From NCBI RefSeq assembly GCF_024807225.1, contig NZ_JANUCO010000001.1, positions 1,426,001 to 1,490,000 of the forward strand: DNA of 64,000 nucleotides. The letters run 5' to 3'. The notes under the pieces are model-generated. The model did no database searches. It was not told the origin of the DNA and worked only from the letters and a program-made list of their open reading frames with translations. Of the stretch, positions 27,725 through 36,903 are shown one piece after another. Source of the DNA: Chryseobacterium ginsenosidimutans (GTDB lineage Bacteria > Bacteroidota > Bacteroidia > Flavobacteriales > Weeksellaceae). Made by a program: the position numbers and the translations under genes. Position 1 is the first letter of the stretch, and each line of letters starts with the position of its first letter.

Positions 27725-28200
27725 ATTTTAATTAATTGTATTTTTTTGTACATAAAAGTAAAGTTGTAATTATACGTTTAATCTATATTGCTTTATTGTT
27801 TCGAAAAGCACAAGTAATCACTACAGTATTTAAGAATAAAACAATATAAAAAACTAAAACACACAAAAGACATAAAGCCTTATGTTTATCTTTTAAATAT
27901 TTTCAAATAGGTTTTTACTCTTATCTAAAAGAGTATCATGTAAAAAGAAATTAATCTTTTAAAATAGATTCAAAAATTAAATTATCCGTTCAGATAATTT
28001 ACAGGTATTTTGTACAGAACAACTTGAATTTCTACAGATTATCAACATGTAGAACAGCGTAAAAAAAACTACGCATTTATTTTTTATGATGATACAAATT
28101 TACGGATTTTATATTTAATGGAATTTCCAGTATTTTATGAATTGATATTCAGGGTTTTATGCGAGAGGGTTTTTCGTAAACTCTAAAATGAATTTGTAGA
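27725..28200. other. Gene-free region of 476 bp
   Basis: AT-rich. It carries the promoter side of proV and the downstream side of the DUF1304 gene. I see no ORF, tRNA, hairpin with a T-run or repeat family member that can be named. A small RNA cannot be excluded. Confidence 0.4.
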
Positions 28201-28566
28201 CTACTTTAATAAAACTGCGATAATTGCCAATATAGCGGGCAAAGCCTGAACAAAAAATATTCTTTTCGTCGCAGAAATTCCACCATAAATGCCTGCAATT
28301 GCGACACAACTCAAGAAAAATAAAGCAATATTCGTCTGCCATTTCGGATCTTCAATGAAGAAAGACCAGAGTAATCCTGCTGCAAGAAAACCATTGTAAA
28401 GTCCCTGATTCGCTGCCAAACCTTTTGTGGGTTTAAACATTTCTGCAGGAAGCGCTTTTTTGAAAACTTCTTTTCCTTTGGTTTCCCACGCAAACATTTC
28501 CATCCAAAGAATGTAGATATGTTCTATTGCGACGAATGCAATTAAAATTTTGGCAACGATTTCCAT
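28201..28566 (-). CDS. DUF1304 membrane protein
   Basis: 121 residues with four predicted membrane helices (AKILIAFVAIEHIYILWMEM, LYNGFLAAGLLWSFFI, LFFLSCVAIAGIYGG, VQALPAILAIIAVLL). The conserved pattern IEHIYILWMEMFAW and LAANQGLYNGFLAAGL defines DUF1304. Its function is unknown. It diverges from the Crp/Fnr regulator gene, so the short region between may be regulated by that protein. Confidence 0.85.
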   Translation of the reverse strand: MEIVAKILIAFVAIEHIYILWMEMFAWETKGKEVFKKALPAEMFKPTKGLAANQGLYNGFLAAGLLWSFFIEDPKWQTNIALFFLSCVAIAGIYGGISATKRIFFVQALPAILAIIAVLLK

Positions 28567-28583
28567 GATTTATTGTTTTGTCA

Positions 28584-28614
28584 TTGTAAAACTAAAAAAA
28601 TAAAGTTAAGTTTG
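28584..28614 (+). promoter_or_regulatory. Probable promoter for the Crp/Fnr regulator gene
   Basis: ATTG ending at 28586, 20-base spacer, TAAGTTTG at 28607-28614, 18 bp before the start at 28632. The -7 box fits TAnnTTTG; the -33 is partial. Confidence 0.5.
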
Positions 28615-28631
28615 GTTACACAATTTCAGAA

Positions 28632-29204
28632 ATGGATACTTTCAAGATACATTTAACTAAATTCATCGATATTAGTGAAGAAGAATACAACTCTGTTCTC
28701 TCTTTTTTTCAAGTTTTGGAAGTAAAGAAAAAACAAGATTTGATGCTCGATGGAGAGGTTTGTAAGTCTATGTATTTTGTGTTGAAAGGTTGTTTAAGAA
28801 AATTTTTCACCAATGAAAAAGGAGTAGAACAAACGACAGAATTTGCCATAGAAAACTGGTGGATTACAGATACTTTCGCGTATGAAAGACAGATGAAATC
28901 AGATTTTTGTATTCAGGCGGTGGAACGTTCTACTATTTTGATGATCGATTTTCAGACTCAGGAAGACCTCTTGAAAAAGCATCCTGTAATGGAACGGTAT
29001 TTCAGAATGATTTATCAAAGAGCTTATGCCGCTTCAGAACGGAGAATCCGTTATTTGTACGAAATGAGCAGGGAAGAGCTGTATGTACATTTTAGCACAC
29101 AATATCCCGAATTTATTCAAAGAATCCCACAATATCTTATTGCTTCTTTTCTGGGTTTTACTCCCGAATATTTAAGTGAAATAAGAGCAAAATTACGTTC
29201 TTAA
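28632..29204 (+). CDS. Crp/Fnr family transcriptional regulator
   Basis: 190 residues with an N-terminal cyclic-nucleotide-binding-like beta roll (KQDLMLDGEVCKSMYFVLKG, FAIENWWITDTFAYE) and a short C-terminal winged HTH (QRIPQYLIASFLGFTPEYLS). The Arg for cAMP phosphate is not obvious, as is usual for this small Bacteroidota subgroup. The genes just downstream encode a DoxX protein and a carboxymuconolactone decarboxylase-like protein; this set recurs in Bacteroidota and suggests the regulator controls them in a redox or stress response. Confidence 0.88.
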   Translation: MDTFKIHLTKFIDISEEEYNSVLSFFQVLEVKKKQDLMLDGEVCKSMYFVLKGCLRKFFTNEKGVEQTTEFAIENWWITDTFAYERQMKSDFCIQAVERSTILMIDFQTQEDLLKKHPVMERYFRMIYQRAYAASERRIRYLYEMSREELYVHFSTQYPEFIQRIPQYLIASFLGFTPEYLSEIRAKLRS

Positions 29205-29267
29205 ACCAGTTTAAGATTTTTACAATCTATAAACCGCAACTTTGTCATGTAATTAAAAGCCAATATC

Positions 29268-29699
29268 ATGACAGACAAAAAAGATTTATTTCCACAGTTA
29301 TTTTTAAGACTAGCGATTGCTGTAACGATGCTTTCCGCAGTTGCCGACAGATTCGGGTTGTGGGGGAAAAATTCAACTTGGGGAAACTGGGAGAATTTTG
29401 AAAAATATACGAGGCAGATCACTTCTTTTCTTCCGGAAAGTTTAAGTGTTTTTTCTGCTTATTCAGCGACTTTTTTCGAAATACTTTTTCCGTTGCTGTT
29501 GGTATTGGGATTTAAAACTAAAATTGCAGCGTACGGAGCAGGGTTTTTATTATTGATTTTTGCTTTATCCATGACCATTGCTTTGGGTGCAAAAGCTCCC
29601 CTTGATTATTCGGTTTGGGTGGGAAGTGCAGGTGCTTTCTTATTAGCAACTCAGCAAAAATATTCATTTACAATAGATAATTTAACAAACAATATATAA
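29268..29699 (+). CDS. DoxX family membrane protein
   Basis: 143 residues with four membrane helices (LFLRLAIAVTMLSAVADRFG, LSVFSAYSATFFEILFPLLL, IAAYGAGFLLLIFALSMTIA, VGSAGAFLLATQQ). It is DoxX/DoxD-like, a family tied to quinone or thiol redox systems. It is followed 6 bp later by the carboxymuconolactone decarboxylase-like gene and probably co-transcribed. Confidence 0.85.
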   Translation: MTDKKDLFPQLFLRLAIAVTMLSAVADRFGLWGKNSTWGNWENFEKYTRQITSFLPESLSVFSAYSATFFEILFPLLLVLGFKTKIAAYGAGFLLLIFALSMTIALGAKAPLDYSVWVGSAGAFLLATQQKYSFTIDNLTNNI

Positions 29700-29705
29700 A
29701 ATAGT

Positions 29706-30150
29706 ATGAGCACAAGATTCAACATGGCAACTACGGATGCCGCAGCTTACAAAGCATTATTGGGATTAGAAGGATATCTTCAGAATATTTCTTTAAACAA
29801 GATTCAGAAAGAATTAATTAAAATCAGAACTTCACAGATCAACGGATGTGCTTACTGTCTTGATATGCACACGAAAGATGCCATGAAGTATGGTGAAACG
29901 CCACAAAGAATCTTCCTTTTGAACGCTTGGAGAGACGCTAAAGAATTGTTCACAGAAGAAGAACAGGTGATTTTGGAAATGACTGAAGAAATTACTTTAA
30001 TCAGTCAAAAAGGGTTAACAGACGAGACATATTACAAAGCAAAACAGGTTTTTGACGAACTTACTATTGCTCAAATCATCATGGCAATCATCACGATCAA
30101 TGCGTGGAAACCGAATCGGGATCAGTACACATTTGCCCATTGCAAAATAA
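29706..30150 (+). CDS. Carboxymuconolactone decarboxylase/AhpD-like protein, C-terminus shifted by a frameshift
   Basis: The AhpD-type peroxidatic motif is SQINGCAYCLDMHTKDA (CxxC followed by His), so it is probably a thiol peroxidase-like protein of about 147 residues. As given, the frame runs to 30176 and ends in an unusual tail (KPNRDQYTFAHCKIIFF). Removing one A from the AAA at 30108-30110 gives NAWNRIGISTHLPIAK and a stop at 30148-30150, which is the tail normal for the family. The coordinates here use the repaired end. The break has the same GGAAACC context as others. Confidence 0.85.
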
Positions 30151-30175
30151 TTTTTTTTGAATTCGTTATTTACTA

Positions 30176-30205
30176 AAAGCGCTTCCCAATGTTGAGAAGC
30201 GCTTT
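30176..30205. terminator. 10-bp hairpin AAAGCGCTTC/GAAGCGCTTT
   Basis: Arms 30176-30185 and 30196-30205, loop about 10 bases, with AT-rich flanks. It ends the DoxX operon and also serves the convergent gene at 30233. Confidence 0.65.
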
Positions 30206-30232
30206 ATTTATAATTGAAAAACAGCCTGAAAA

Positions 30233-30982
30233 CTATTTTTTTAATTCCTTTAAAATAGCCTCACCCACACTTTTTGCAGATTGAGGATTTTGTCCGGTAA
30301 TCACTCTTTGATCTGTCACGACATGATTCTGCCAAAGTCCTGATTTTTCAAATTTTGCGCCTCTTTCTTTCAATTTATCTTCTAAGAGGAAAGGAACAAC
30401 ATTGGTTAATTTCACTTCAGATTCTTCTTCATTTGTAAAAGCATTGATCTTTTTACCATCTACCAAATATTTTCCGTTGTTCAATTTAATATTCACCAAA
30501 CCAGCCGGACCGTGACAAACTGCAGCTACAATTCCACCGTTTTCATATATTTTTGAAGCGATTGTTGATAATTCTGTATTGTCTGCAAAATCCCACATCG
30601 CACCGTGACCTCCTGCATAAAATATGGTAGAATAATCGTTTGGATTAACTTGTGAAGGCTGTAAAGAATGATCAATTTTACTTTTGTCTTTACTTTCCCA
30701 GAATTCTTTGTTTACGGGATCTTTCAAATCAAATCCGTCAACGGGAGGAGTTCCACCTTTCGGGCTTACAAAATCGATTTCGTAACCTGCGTTGTGAAGA
30801 ACTTCCCAAGGATGCGAAACTTCCCCAAGATAATATCCCGTATTTTCGCCGGTATCTCCTTTTTTGTCATGACTGGTAACGACAAATAAAATTTTCTTTT
30901 TCATATTTTTAGATTTTTTGGTTTGTCCGTGAATCAATCCTATCGTGAAGATGGCAAGAAGTAATAATGTTAATTTTTTCAT
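30233..30982 (-). CDS. Exported DJ-1/PfpI family protein (Hsp31-like glutamine amidotransferase fold)
   Basis: 249 residues with signal peptide MKKLTLLLLAIFTIGLIHGQ. The fold is marked by ILFVVTSHDKKGDTGENTG, then VDFVSPKGGTPPVD-like core (here EIDFVSPKGGTPP), YAGGHGAMWDF, and the nucleophile elbow VAAVCHGPAGL with Cys. The triad is completed by an acidic residue and His in the core. Hsp31-type members act as glyoxalase III or chaperones. Secretion is uncommon for the family but frequent in Bacteroidota. Confidence 0.88.
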   Translation of the reverse strand: MKKLTLLLLAIFTIGLIHGQTKKSKNMKKKILFVVTSHDKKGDTGENTGYYLGEVSHPWEVLHNAGYEIDFVSPKGGTPPVDGFDLKDPVNKEFWESKDKSKIDHSLQPSQVNPNDYSTIFYAGGHGAMWDFADNTELSTIASKIYENGGIVAAVCHGPAGLVNIKLNNGKYLVDGKKINAFTNEEESEVKLTNVVPFLLEDKLKERGAKFEKSGLWQNHVVTDQRVITGQNPQSAKSVGEAILKELKK

Positions 30983-31002
30983 GATTTTGATGAATTATAT
31001 TA

Positions 31003-31140
31003 TTTTTAAACCGCAAAAGAAGCAAAAGATTTCAATATGTTATAAGACTTTCAAAAGCGGGCAAAATTGAATTACTTCATTTGTTTGCTTTTGTAATTCT
31101 TTTCTCAATCATTTCTTTTGTCGCTTTTGCGGTTTAAAAA
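31003..31140. repeat. 27-bp inverted repeat pair
   Basis: TTTTTAAACCGCAAAAGAAG (start of 31003-31029) pairs with the reverse complement at 31114-31140 with three mismatches. It lies between two minus-strand genes and could also act as a terminator. Confidence 0.5.
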
Positions 31141-31164
31141 TTTTTCTCGTTTTGTATTAAATAT

Positions 31165-31452
31165 TTAAATAATTTCAGTCAAATAAATCTGTGGTTTTTC
31201 CTGCAATTTTTCATCAACCAAAGCTCCAAAAGCTTTAATATAAGGTTGCTGATTGTGTTGCGCCAAACCTTCTTCACTTTTCCAGATTTCATAGAAAACG
31301 AATTGATTTTTATCCTCAATTCCCTGATGAAGCGTGTATAATTCGTTCGCTTCTTCTTTTCTGGTTTCTTTTACCATGTTTTGAAGAACTTCCAAGACTT
31401 CAGTTCTGTATTCTTCTTTGGCTTTTATAACGGCTGTAAGATAAATTTTCAT
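31165..31452 (-). CDS. Antibiotic biosynthesis monooxygenase/YgiN-like quinol monooxygenase
   Basis: 95 residues, ABM ferredoxin-like fold: LTAVIKAKEEYRTEVLEVLQ, TLHQGIEDKNQFVFYEIWKS and AHNQQPYIKAFGALV. Small enzymes of this type act on quinols or are heme-degrading-like. Its start overlaps the stop of the upstream MdaB-like gene by one base (TAATG), so the two are coupled. The MdaB/YgiN quinone redox pair is known from other bacteria, so a joint quinone redox cycle is the likely role. Confidence 0.85.
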   Translation of the reverse strand: MKIYLTAVIKAKEEYRTEVLEVLQNMVKETRKEEANELYTLHQGIEDKNQFVFYEIWKSEEGLAQHNQQPYIKAFGALVDEKLQEKPQIYLTEII

Positions 31453-32066
31453 TAGGCTAATTGTGGTTTTAATTCTTGTTGAAAAATAGTGGTAAGATGA
31501 TCTTTATAAATTTTCATATCACGTTCTACATCTGCATTTTTTTCTACATCATGGAAGTGAAAACTTTCCATTTTTTCCAGAGAAACAAAGGCATTCATTC
31601 TATGGAAACCAAATAACGGTCCATTATCTACACTTGTTTCATTGAAAAATTCTCCGGGAAGCGTAAAAGCCGTTTCCGGGGCGTTCCAGCTTGTTGTCAC
31701 CATATATTTTCTTCCGCCAAGCATTCCGCCGGTTCCGTAATTTATTTTTGGGTTTTCAGCATTTCTGCCGTCGCTCATATAAATTCCTTTTGCATGACCG
31801 GCTGTGAAAACTTCATCGATATATTTTTTCAAACCATTCGGCAACTGAAACCACCAGATTGGCGTGTGATAAATAATATAATCTGCCCAAACAAATTTTT
31901 CTACCTCTTCATTTTTATCGTAACCAGCCCCAACATTTGTTATTTTTATTTCTACATTTTCAAACTCTTTTAGAACATCCAAAGTACTTTCTGCGATTGT
32001 CTGATTATATTTTCCTCCCGAATGTCCGAAGTTTTGTCCGCCATTAATGATTAATACTTTTTTCAT
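31452..32066 (-). CDS. NAD(P)H-dependent quinone oxidoreductase, MdaB-like
   Basis: 204 residues with a flavodoxin-like fold: VLIINGGQNFGHSGGKYNQT (FMN/FAD phosphate loop), DYIIYHTPIWWFQLPNGLKK and the conserved MVTTSWNAPETAFT. It is the MdaB (modulator of drug activity B) type, which reduces quinones with NADPH. It is coupled to the ABM monooxygenase gene downstream. It diverges from the metallophosphoesterase gene. Confidence 0.9.
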   Translation of the reverse strand: MKKVLIINGGQNFGHSGGKYNQTIAESTLDVLKEFENVEIKITNVGAGYDKNEEVEKFVWADYIIYHTPIWWFQLPNGLKKYIDEVFTAGHAKGIYMSDGRNAENPKINYGTGGMLGGRKYMVTTSWNAPETAFTLPGEFFNETSVDNGPLFGFHRMNAFVSLEKMESFHFHDVEKNADVERDMKIYKDHLTTIFQQELKPQLA

Positions 32067-32252
32067 TGTTTTATGATTGTTTAAATTTTATGATGCAAAG
32101 TTAGGGTGGGAATTTGTATTATAAAAATAATATAAATTATAATTAATTATCAGAATAATGATAGTTAGACTATCGGTTATAAATAATTAATGATTTTCAT
32201 TTTATCATTATTAAATTCTATTATCATGGTTAAAAGTCATATTCTGACGGAG

Positions 32253-32281
32253 TTGAATTTATTTTCTGTCCCGTAAATTTG
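32253..32281 (+). promoter_or_regulatory. Probable promoter for the metallophosphoesterase gene
   Basis: TTG at 32253-32255, 18-base spacer, TAAATTTG at 32274-32281, 19 bp before ATG 32301. Confidence 0.6.
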
Positions 32282-32300
32282 TTTGAGAAATTGAAGGATA

Positions 32301-33045
32301 ATGATAAAAATTGCGATTTTTAGTGATGTACACGGAAATCTTCCCGCGTTGGAAACGGTTTTAAATGATATGGAGCAAAGGAGAATTCACCAGAAATTCT
32401 GTTTAGGAGATCTTGTAGATTTTGCGCCGTGGGGAAATGAAGTCATTGAAAAGATAAAAACCTTGAATATCCCTTGCTTAATGGGAAATCATGATGAAAG
32501 AATTGCTTTTGATGTGCCTGTAATTCCTTTAAGTAAGCATTCTGAAGAAGAAACTGCGGCAAGATTTTCAGCGATAGATCATTCCAAAAAAAACATTACG
32601 AAAGAGAATAAAATATTTTTATCAGAATTGCCTTTTCATTTAAAATTAAACTATAAAATTGGGAAAAAGCATTGGAATATTCAGTTGGTCCACTCAAGTC
32701 TGGAAAGCAATGATACGTATCTGTACGAAGGCAAAGATGATGAGGTTTTTCTTAATATGCTGCATGAATCTCAATCAGATGTTGTCATTATGGGACACAC
32801 TCATTTGTCTTTTAAAAAATATTGTGATGGAAAATGGGCGATTAACAGCGGTTTCTGTCGGTCGTTCAAGAGAAGAGAACCGATTGGCTTCTTATGTAAT
32901 TCTGACTTTAGATGAAGAAAAAATTACTCCCGAAATTATTCAATTAAACTATCCGATTGAAAAAGTTGCTCAGGAAATCGAGAAAAGTGAAATTCCCAAT
33001 TATTATGCTTCGTTTCTAAGAAATGAAAAATTATCAGTACTCTGA
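32301..33045 (+). CDS. Metallophosphoesterase (frameshifted)
   Basis: About 247 residues when repaired. Metal-binding motifs of the calcineurin-like YfcE/ApaH group are complete in the first frame: IFSDVHGN (DxH), FCLGDLVDF (GDxxD), GNHDER (GNHD) and VIMGHTHLSF (GHTH). Frame 1 ends CRSFKRREPIGFLCN; removing one T from the TTT at 32852-32854 gives NSGSVGRSREENRLASYVIL, which joins the second frame to the stop at 33045. On the minus strand the site reads AGAAACC, the shared frameshift context. It probably hydrolyses a phosphodiester or nucleotide; the substrate is unknown. Confidence 0.85.
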
Positions 33046-33087
33046 AATCATTTATAATTCATCATTAATAATTTATAATTTTTTCAG

Positions 33088-33188
33088 GAGCTTTTTCCCG
33101 CTATCCACTGTATCTTTTTTGTTACGGTCTCCGCTTCGCTCCGATCGCAACACAAAAGGATGTCGTTTCTATCGGGGCTAGAATTATA
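33088..33188 (+). repeat. ~100-bp dispersed repeat, copy 1
   Basis: Contains CTTTTTCCCGCTATCCACTG, then GTTACGGTCTCCGCTTCGCT and ends ATCGGGGCTAGAATT. The full copy at 37409-37510 differs at few places. Within it the two halves of TTTTG.GTTACGGT.../...CGCAACACAAAA form an inverted repeat. The rest of the 33046-33497 gap has a TTTGTCATCCTGAAA fragment (33225-33240) and AT-rich DNA. Confidence 0.65.
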
Positions 33189-33497
33189 GCTGCTTATTTA
33201 AACATTAGAAAAATATCCACAAAGTTTGTCATCCTGAAAAAGAATCTGGACATTATTTTTTCCCTATTATTTTCTACAGCCGAAGCCTTGTCAAGGCTGA
33301 GTTTCTCATTTTGAAAGCATCTCAATAGTATTTTTAAAATCTCAAATTGACTTTGATTGATAATGTAAATGAAGAAGATAATTAATTATTAGTATTGTGA
33401 TTATTTTGTAATTTTGTATCAGAAAAATAATATATCAATTGTCTATTTTTTCGAATTTAGTTAACAATTAATAATTAGCAACTCACAATTTTACAAC

Positions 33498-34427
33498 ATG
33501 GTTAATTTAGAATGGTATCGAACTTTTAAAGCAATTTACAAGACCGGAACTTTAACTGGAGCCGCAGATTCGTTATTTATCTCACAACCCGGAGTAAGTC
33601 TTCACTTAAGTTCTTTGGAAGCTTATGTAGGATATAAATTGTTCGACAGAACCGGCAGGAAAATGATGCCTACAGAAAGAGGAAAAGTTCTTTTCAACGC
33701 GATTTCTGAACCCTTAACAAAACTGGAAGACGTAGAAAAAAACTTCCAGAAATCTACCGAAAAACATACACCGACAATCAGTGTAGGAATGTGTTTTGAG
33801 ACTTTTCAGACAACTTTGGAACAGTATGTTTCGACCTTGCCTTTTAATTTAATTATCAGTTTTGGAGAATATCCTGAAATGCTCGATCAATTGGATAAAG
33901 GGATTTTAGATTTAATTATTACGCCCAAAAAAGGAGTTTCACCCAATATTTTACATGAAGCTTTCTCTTCCGAACAGATTATTTTGGTGGGTGGAAAAGA
34001 TATTGATACCGAAAGTTTTCTTGAAACCTTACAATCGAAAGGCATCGAACACGCCGAAGAATGGCTGAAACAGGAAAAATGGTACGGAACTACAGGAGAT
34101 ATGGAGCATCTTTTTCAGTTTTGGATTCTGAATTTCGGACATAAACCCAATTTCCGTCCGAATTATATTGTCCCGAATTTAAATTCTATCATCCGTTGCT
34201 TAAAAGGCGGAACAGGTTTAGCCGTCGTTCCCGATTTTTTATGTAAAAACGAGATCGAAAACGGCGAAGTAAAATTGATCTGGGAAGGTGAGAAAAAGTT
34301 AGAAAATACGCTGTATTTCGGGTGTAGAAAAAATACCAATTATCAAACTGAAATTGATCATATCAAAGGCTTATTCAGAAAAATGATGAGCAAGAAAGAA
34401 GGCGAGAATTCAGAGATCAAAATTTAA
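33498..34427 (+). CDS. LysR family transcriptional regulator
   Basis: 309 residues. The N-terminal winged HTH is complete: LEWYRTFKAIYKTGTLTGAA, DSLFISQPGVSLHLSSLEAY, VGYKLFDRTGRKMMPTERG. The C-terminal effector domain is a periplasmic-binding-protein-like fold with no known ligand. The -7 box TAATTTTG at 33409-33416 has no clean -33 partner. It is followed 316 bp downstream by an aldo/keto reductase, which is a plausible target. Confidence 0.92.
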   Translation: MVNLEWYRTFKAIYKTGTLTGAADSLFISQPGVSLHLSSLEAYVGYKLFDRTGRKMMPTERGKVLFNAISEPLTKLEDVEKNFQKSTEKHTPTISVGMCFETFQTTLEQYVSTLPFNLIISFGEYPEMLDQLDKGILDLIITPKKGVSPNILHEAFSSEQIILVGGKDIDTESFLETLQSKGIEHAEEWLKQEKWYGTTGDMEHLFQFWILNFGHKPNFRPNYIVPNLNSIIRCLKGGTGLAVVPDFLCKNEIENGEVKLIWEGEKKLENTLYFGCRKNTNYQTEIDHIKGLFRKMMSKKEGENSEIKI

Positions 34428-34743
34428 AAATTAGTATTAGAAACACCATAATTTCCCTTCTTTGAAGGGGGTGATTTTTACAAAGCAAAAAGACGAGGTA
34501 GTTAATCATAAATCAGCAAATATTCCACAATAAAACGGTGAAAATTTTATCGCAGATAAAATCCTTGCGCCTTAAAACAGTGTCATAAATATTATTTTGC
34601 GCCTTTGTGATTTCCAACCATCAGAACAAAATTTAAACAGATTTGTTAAGAAAATTTCTAATTTCAGTAAAAATGGTAACCTGAGATTTCAAAATTTTAT
34701 CGGAAATTTGTTTGACTTTACATTAAATTTTAAACCATCAATT
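34428..34743. other. Gene-free region of 316 bp
   Basis: Contains a short hairpin CCCTTC-TTT-GAAGGG at 34455-34469 that may end the LysR transcript, and TTGCGCC fragments (34563-34605) like those in other intergenic repeats. No gene is seen; the reading frame that opens at 34597 upstream of the reductase is not supported as a start. Confidence 0.4.
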
Positions 34744-35619
34744 ATGCAACAAAAAACATATGCAGGACAACCTGTGATTACATTAAATAACGGAGTAGAC
34801 ATCCCGGCTTTAGGTTTCGGAGTTTGGCAAATGGAAGACATGCAGGAATGCGAAAACGCTGTGATAAAGGCGATCGAGACAGGATATAGAATGATTGACA
34901 CGGCTTCTATTTATCAAAATGAAACCGCTGTTGGAAAAGCAATAAAAAACAGTGGAGTAGACAGAGAAGACCTGTTTGTGACTTCAAAATTATGGGTTCA
35001 GGATACGACGTATGAGAAAGCGAAAGGAGCTTTTCAGAGAACTTTAGACAGATTACAGCTGGATTATCTGGATATGTATCTTATTCACTGGCCGTATTCG
35101 GATTTTACTGGAGCTTGGAAGGCATTGGAAGAATTGTATCGTGAAGGAAAAATAAAGGCAATTGGTGTTTGTAATTTTACGGTTGAAAAAATGGAGGAAT
35201 TAAAGGCAAATTCAACGGTTCTTCCTGTGATAAATCAGATTGAGCTGCACCCGATTTTCCAACAAAAAGAGCTTCAGGTTTACGACCGAGAAAATAATAT
35301 CGTTACACAACCTTGGAGTCCACTTGGAAACGGAAATGCCGGATTGTTGGATAATGAAGAATTAAAAAATATTGCTTCAAAATACCATAAAACGGTTGCT
35401 CAGGTTATCTTGAGATGGCATTTACAGGAAGGTTTCTGTGTAATTCCGAAATCTGTGACGCCTTCAAGAATTGAAGAAAATTTCAATGTGTTTGATTTTG
35501 AATTATCGGAAGACGAAATGAATGTTGTCCGTTCTTTAGACACAGGAAAAAGACTGTTCTTTGATCCAAAAGATCCGGCTTGGGAAGAGAAAATGCTGAA
35601 TGCTGTTGCGGATATTTAA
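34744..35619 (+). CDS. Aldo/keto reductase
   Basis: 291 residues from the ATG at 34744 (MQQKTYAGQPVITLNNGVDI); an open frame extends 49 codons upstream but looks non-coding and has no matching family sequence. AKR TIM-barrel motifs: GFGVWQMED, YRMIDTASIYQNE (catalytic Tyr), TSKLWVQDTTYEKA (catalytic Lys) and LDMYLIHWPY (His), with NFTVEKM and the NADPH site PKSVTPSRIEENFNVFDFEL. It should reduce aldehydes or ketones with NADPH; the substrate is unknown. It lies next to the LysR regulator. Confidence 0.93.
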   Translation: MQQKTYAGQPVITLNNGVDIPALGFGVWQMEDMQECENAVIKAIETGYRMIDTASIYQNETAVGKAIKNSGVDREDLFVTSKLWVQDTTYEKAKGAFQRTLDRLQLDYLDMYLIHWPYSDFTGAWKALEELYREGKIKAIGVCNFTVEKMEELKANSTVLPVINQIELHPIFQQKELQVYDRENNIVTQPWSPLGNGNAGLLDNEELKNIASKYHKTVAQVILRWHLQEGFCVIPKSVTPSRIEENFNVFDFELSEDEMNVVRSLDTGKRLFFDPKDPAWEEKMLNAVADI

Positions 35620-35632
35620 TAATAATATTTAT

Positions 35633-35703
35633 CTCTCGCAGATTTGGCAGATAACGCAGATTTTTACCACAATCATCGGCTAAATCAGCTCAATCTGCGA
35701 GAG
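35633..35703. repeat. Inverted repeat CTCTCGCAGATT / AATCTGCGAGAG
   Basis: Exact 12-bp arms at 35633-35644 and 35692-35703 around 47 bases that include another CGCAGATTTTT copy. Followed by GTTTTTAAAA, so it may end the reductase transcript. Confidence 0.55.
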
Positions 35704-35731
35704 GTTTTTAAAAAATTATTTCGAGAAAAAC

Positions 35732-36434
35732 ATGACTGCACAACAATTCATAGAAAAACTTTCAACATTTATCAACGATAAGGAAATCGACAAAGTTGAA
35801 AAATTCTTCAAAGGAAATGATGGCGTTACAAAACATTTCGGAGTGAAATTCGGGGATGTTTTTACGACAGCGAAGGAATTTTCTGCAATGCCTTTAGATG
35901 AAATCAATACGTTGTTAGACAGCGATTTCTACGAAGTAAGAATGGGAGCGGTGAGTATCATGGATTTTCAGGCAGGGAATAAAAAGACTTCTGAGGAAAA
36001 GAGAAAACAGCTTTTCAATTTATATTTAATTCGTCATGATCGTCTCAATAACTGGGATTTTGTCGATCGTGCTGCCCGAAATGTGATCGGAGAATATTTA
36101 ATGGATAAGCCGCGAGATATTTTGTATCAACTGGCAATTTCTGAAAATCTTTGGGAAAGGAGAAACCGCGATGGTCGCAACTCATGCTTTTATCCGGAAA
36201 AATGAAATAGATGATACTTTCAACATTGCAGAAATTCTCGTTCATGATCCTGAAGAATTGGTGAATAAAGCAGTCGGAAGTTGGGTGCGGGAAGCAGGAA
36301 AGAAAGATGAAAAAAGACTTTTTGATTTTCTCGATACATATATCAAAACAATGCCTTCAACTACATTTTCTTACACCACAGAAAGGCTTGATGCAGAGAA
36401 GAAAAAATATTACAAAGAACTAAGGAAGCAATGA
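35732..36434 (+). CDS. AlkD-like DNA alkylation repair protein (frameshifted)
   Basis: About 233 residues when repaired. It is a HEAT-repeat-like DNA glycosylase of the AlkC/AlkD superfamily: repeated helical pairs such as FFKGNDGVTKHFGVKFGD, NTLLDSDFYEVRMGAVSIM and HDRLNNWDFVDRAARNVIGE. The frame breaks in ENLWERRN; removing one A of AAA (36163-36165) gives ENLWERRTAMVATHAFIRKN, which joins the second frame. The catalytic Asp/Trp of AlkD match the VD and W positions in WDFVD only tentatively. Likely removes alkylated bases from DNA in the cytoplasm. Confidence 0.85.
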
Positions 36435-36608
36435 ATTTTGCTTCTTTTTTTATGTGTTTTAATTAAAATTTTTAAAATAAATCTTAGAGCCTTTTTAAAT
36501 TTTATATTACAAATTTTGTAACCTGTTTGAAAATCTATTTTTTTGAAAGTGAAAGTTTTTACATTGAAAGACTTAAGATCTTTTCAAACAGAATTTGTTA
36601 TTGTTTTT

Positions 36609-36766
36609 AACGCAAAGATTCTATTTACATTACGCATTATTTTTAGAAGGCAAAGGCAAATAAAATTTGCTTCGCGAAGCGTGGAAACAGCGCTTCATCA
36701 AATCAACTTGTGGATTCATCTTTGCTCCCTTCATAATAAGTACTATTGAATTAAAGCTTTGCGTCA
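36609..36766. repeat. MITE-like dispersed element, copy 2
   Basis: About 158 bp, starting AACGCAAAGATT and ending AAGCTTTGCGTCA, and sharing the core AATTTGCTTCGCGAAGC and TCATCAAATCAACTTGTGGA with copy 1 at 23994. It fills most of the 36435-36903 gap; a short reading frame over it is not coding. Confidence 0.6.
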
Positions 36767-36903
36767 AAAAAATTAGTATTACTTTTTAAAATATTAAAAA
36801 AAAATTAAACAGACTCTAAAATTGAGGAATCTCATTATAACAGCATAACAAGCTTAATTAAAATTGTTTTAATTTTGTAGACTTACAACATCTAATGTTA
36901 ATT

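Noticed and set aside
34597..34743. A longer start for the aldo/keto reductase
   Set aside because: The extra 49 codons do not match the family, and ATG 34744 begins the standard N-terminus.
2416..36165. True pseudogenes or programmed frameshifting for the broken genes
   Set aside because: Nine breaks share one base context and all are +1 A; unrelated genes would not decay or shift in the same way, and no slippery heptamer or pseudoknot pattern is seen.
36543..36749. A short protein in the gap after the AlkD-like gene
   Set aside because: It covers the MITE-like element and changes frame relation with the other copy, so it is non-coding.
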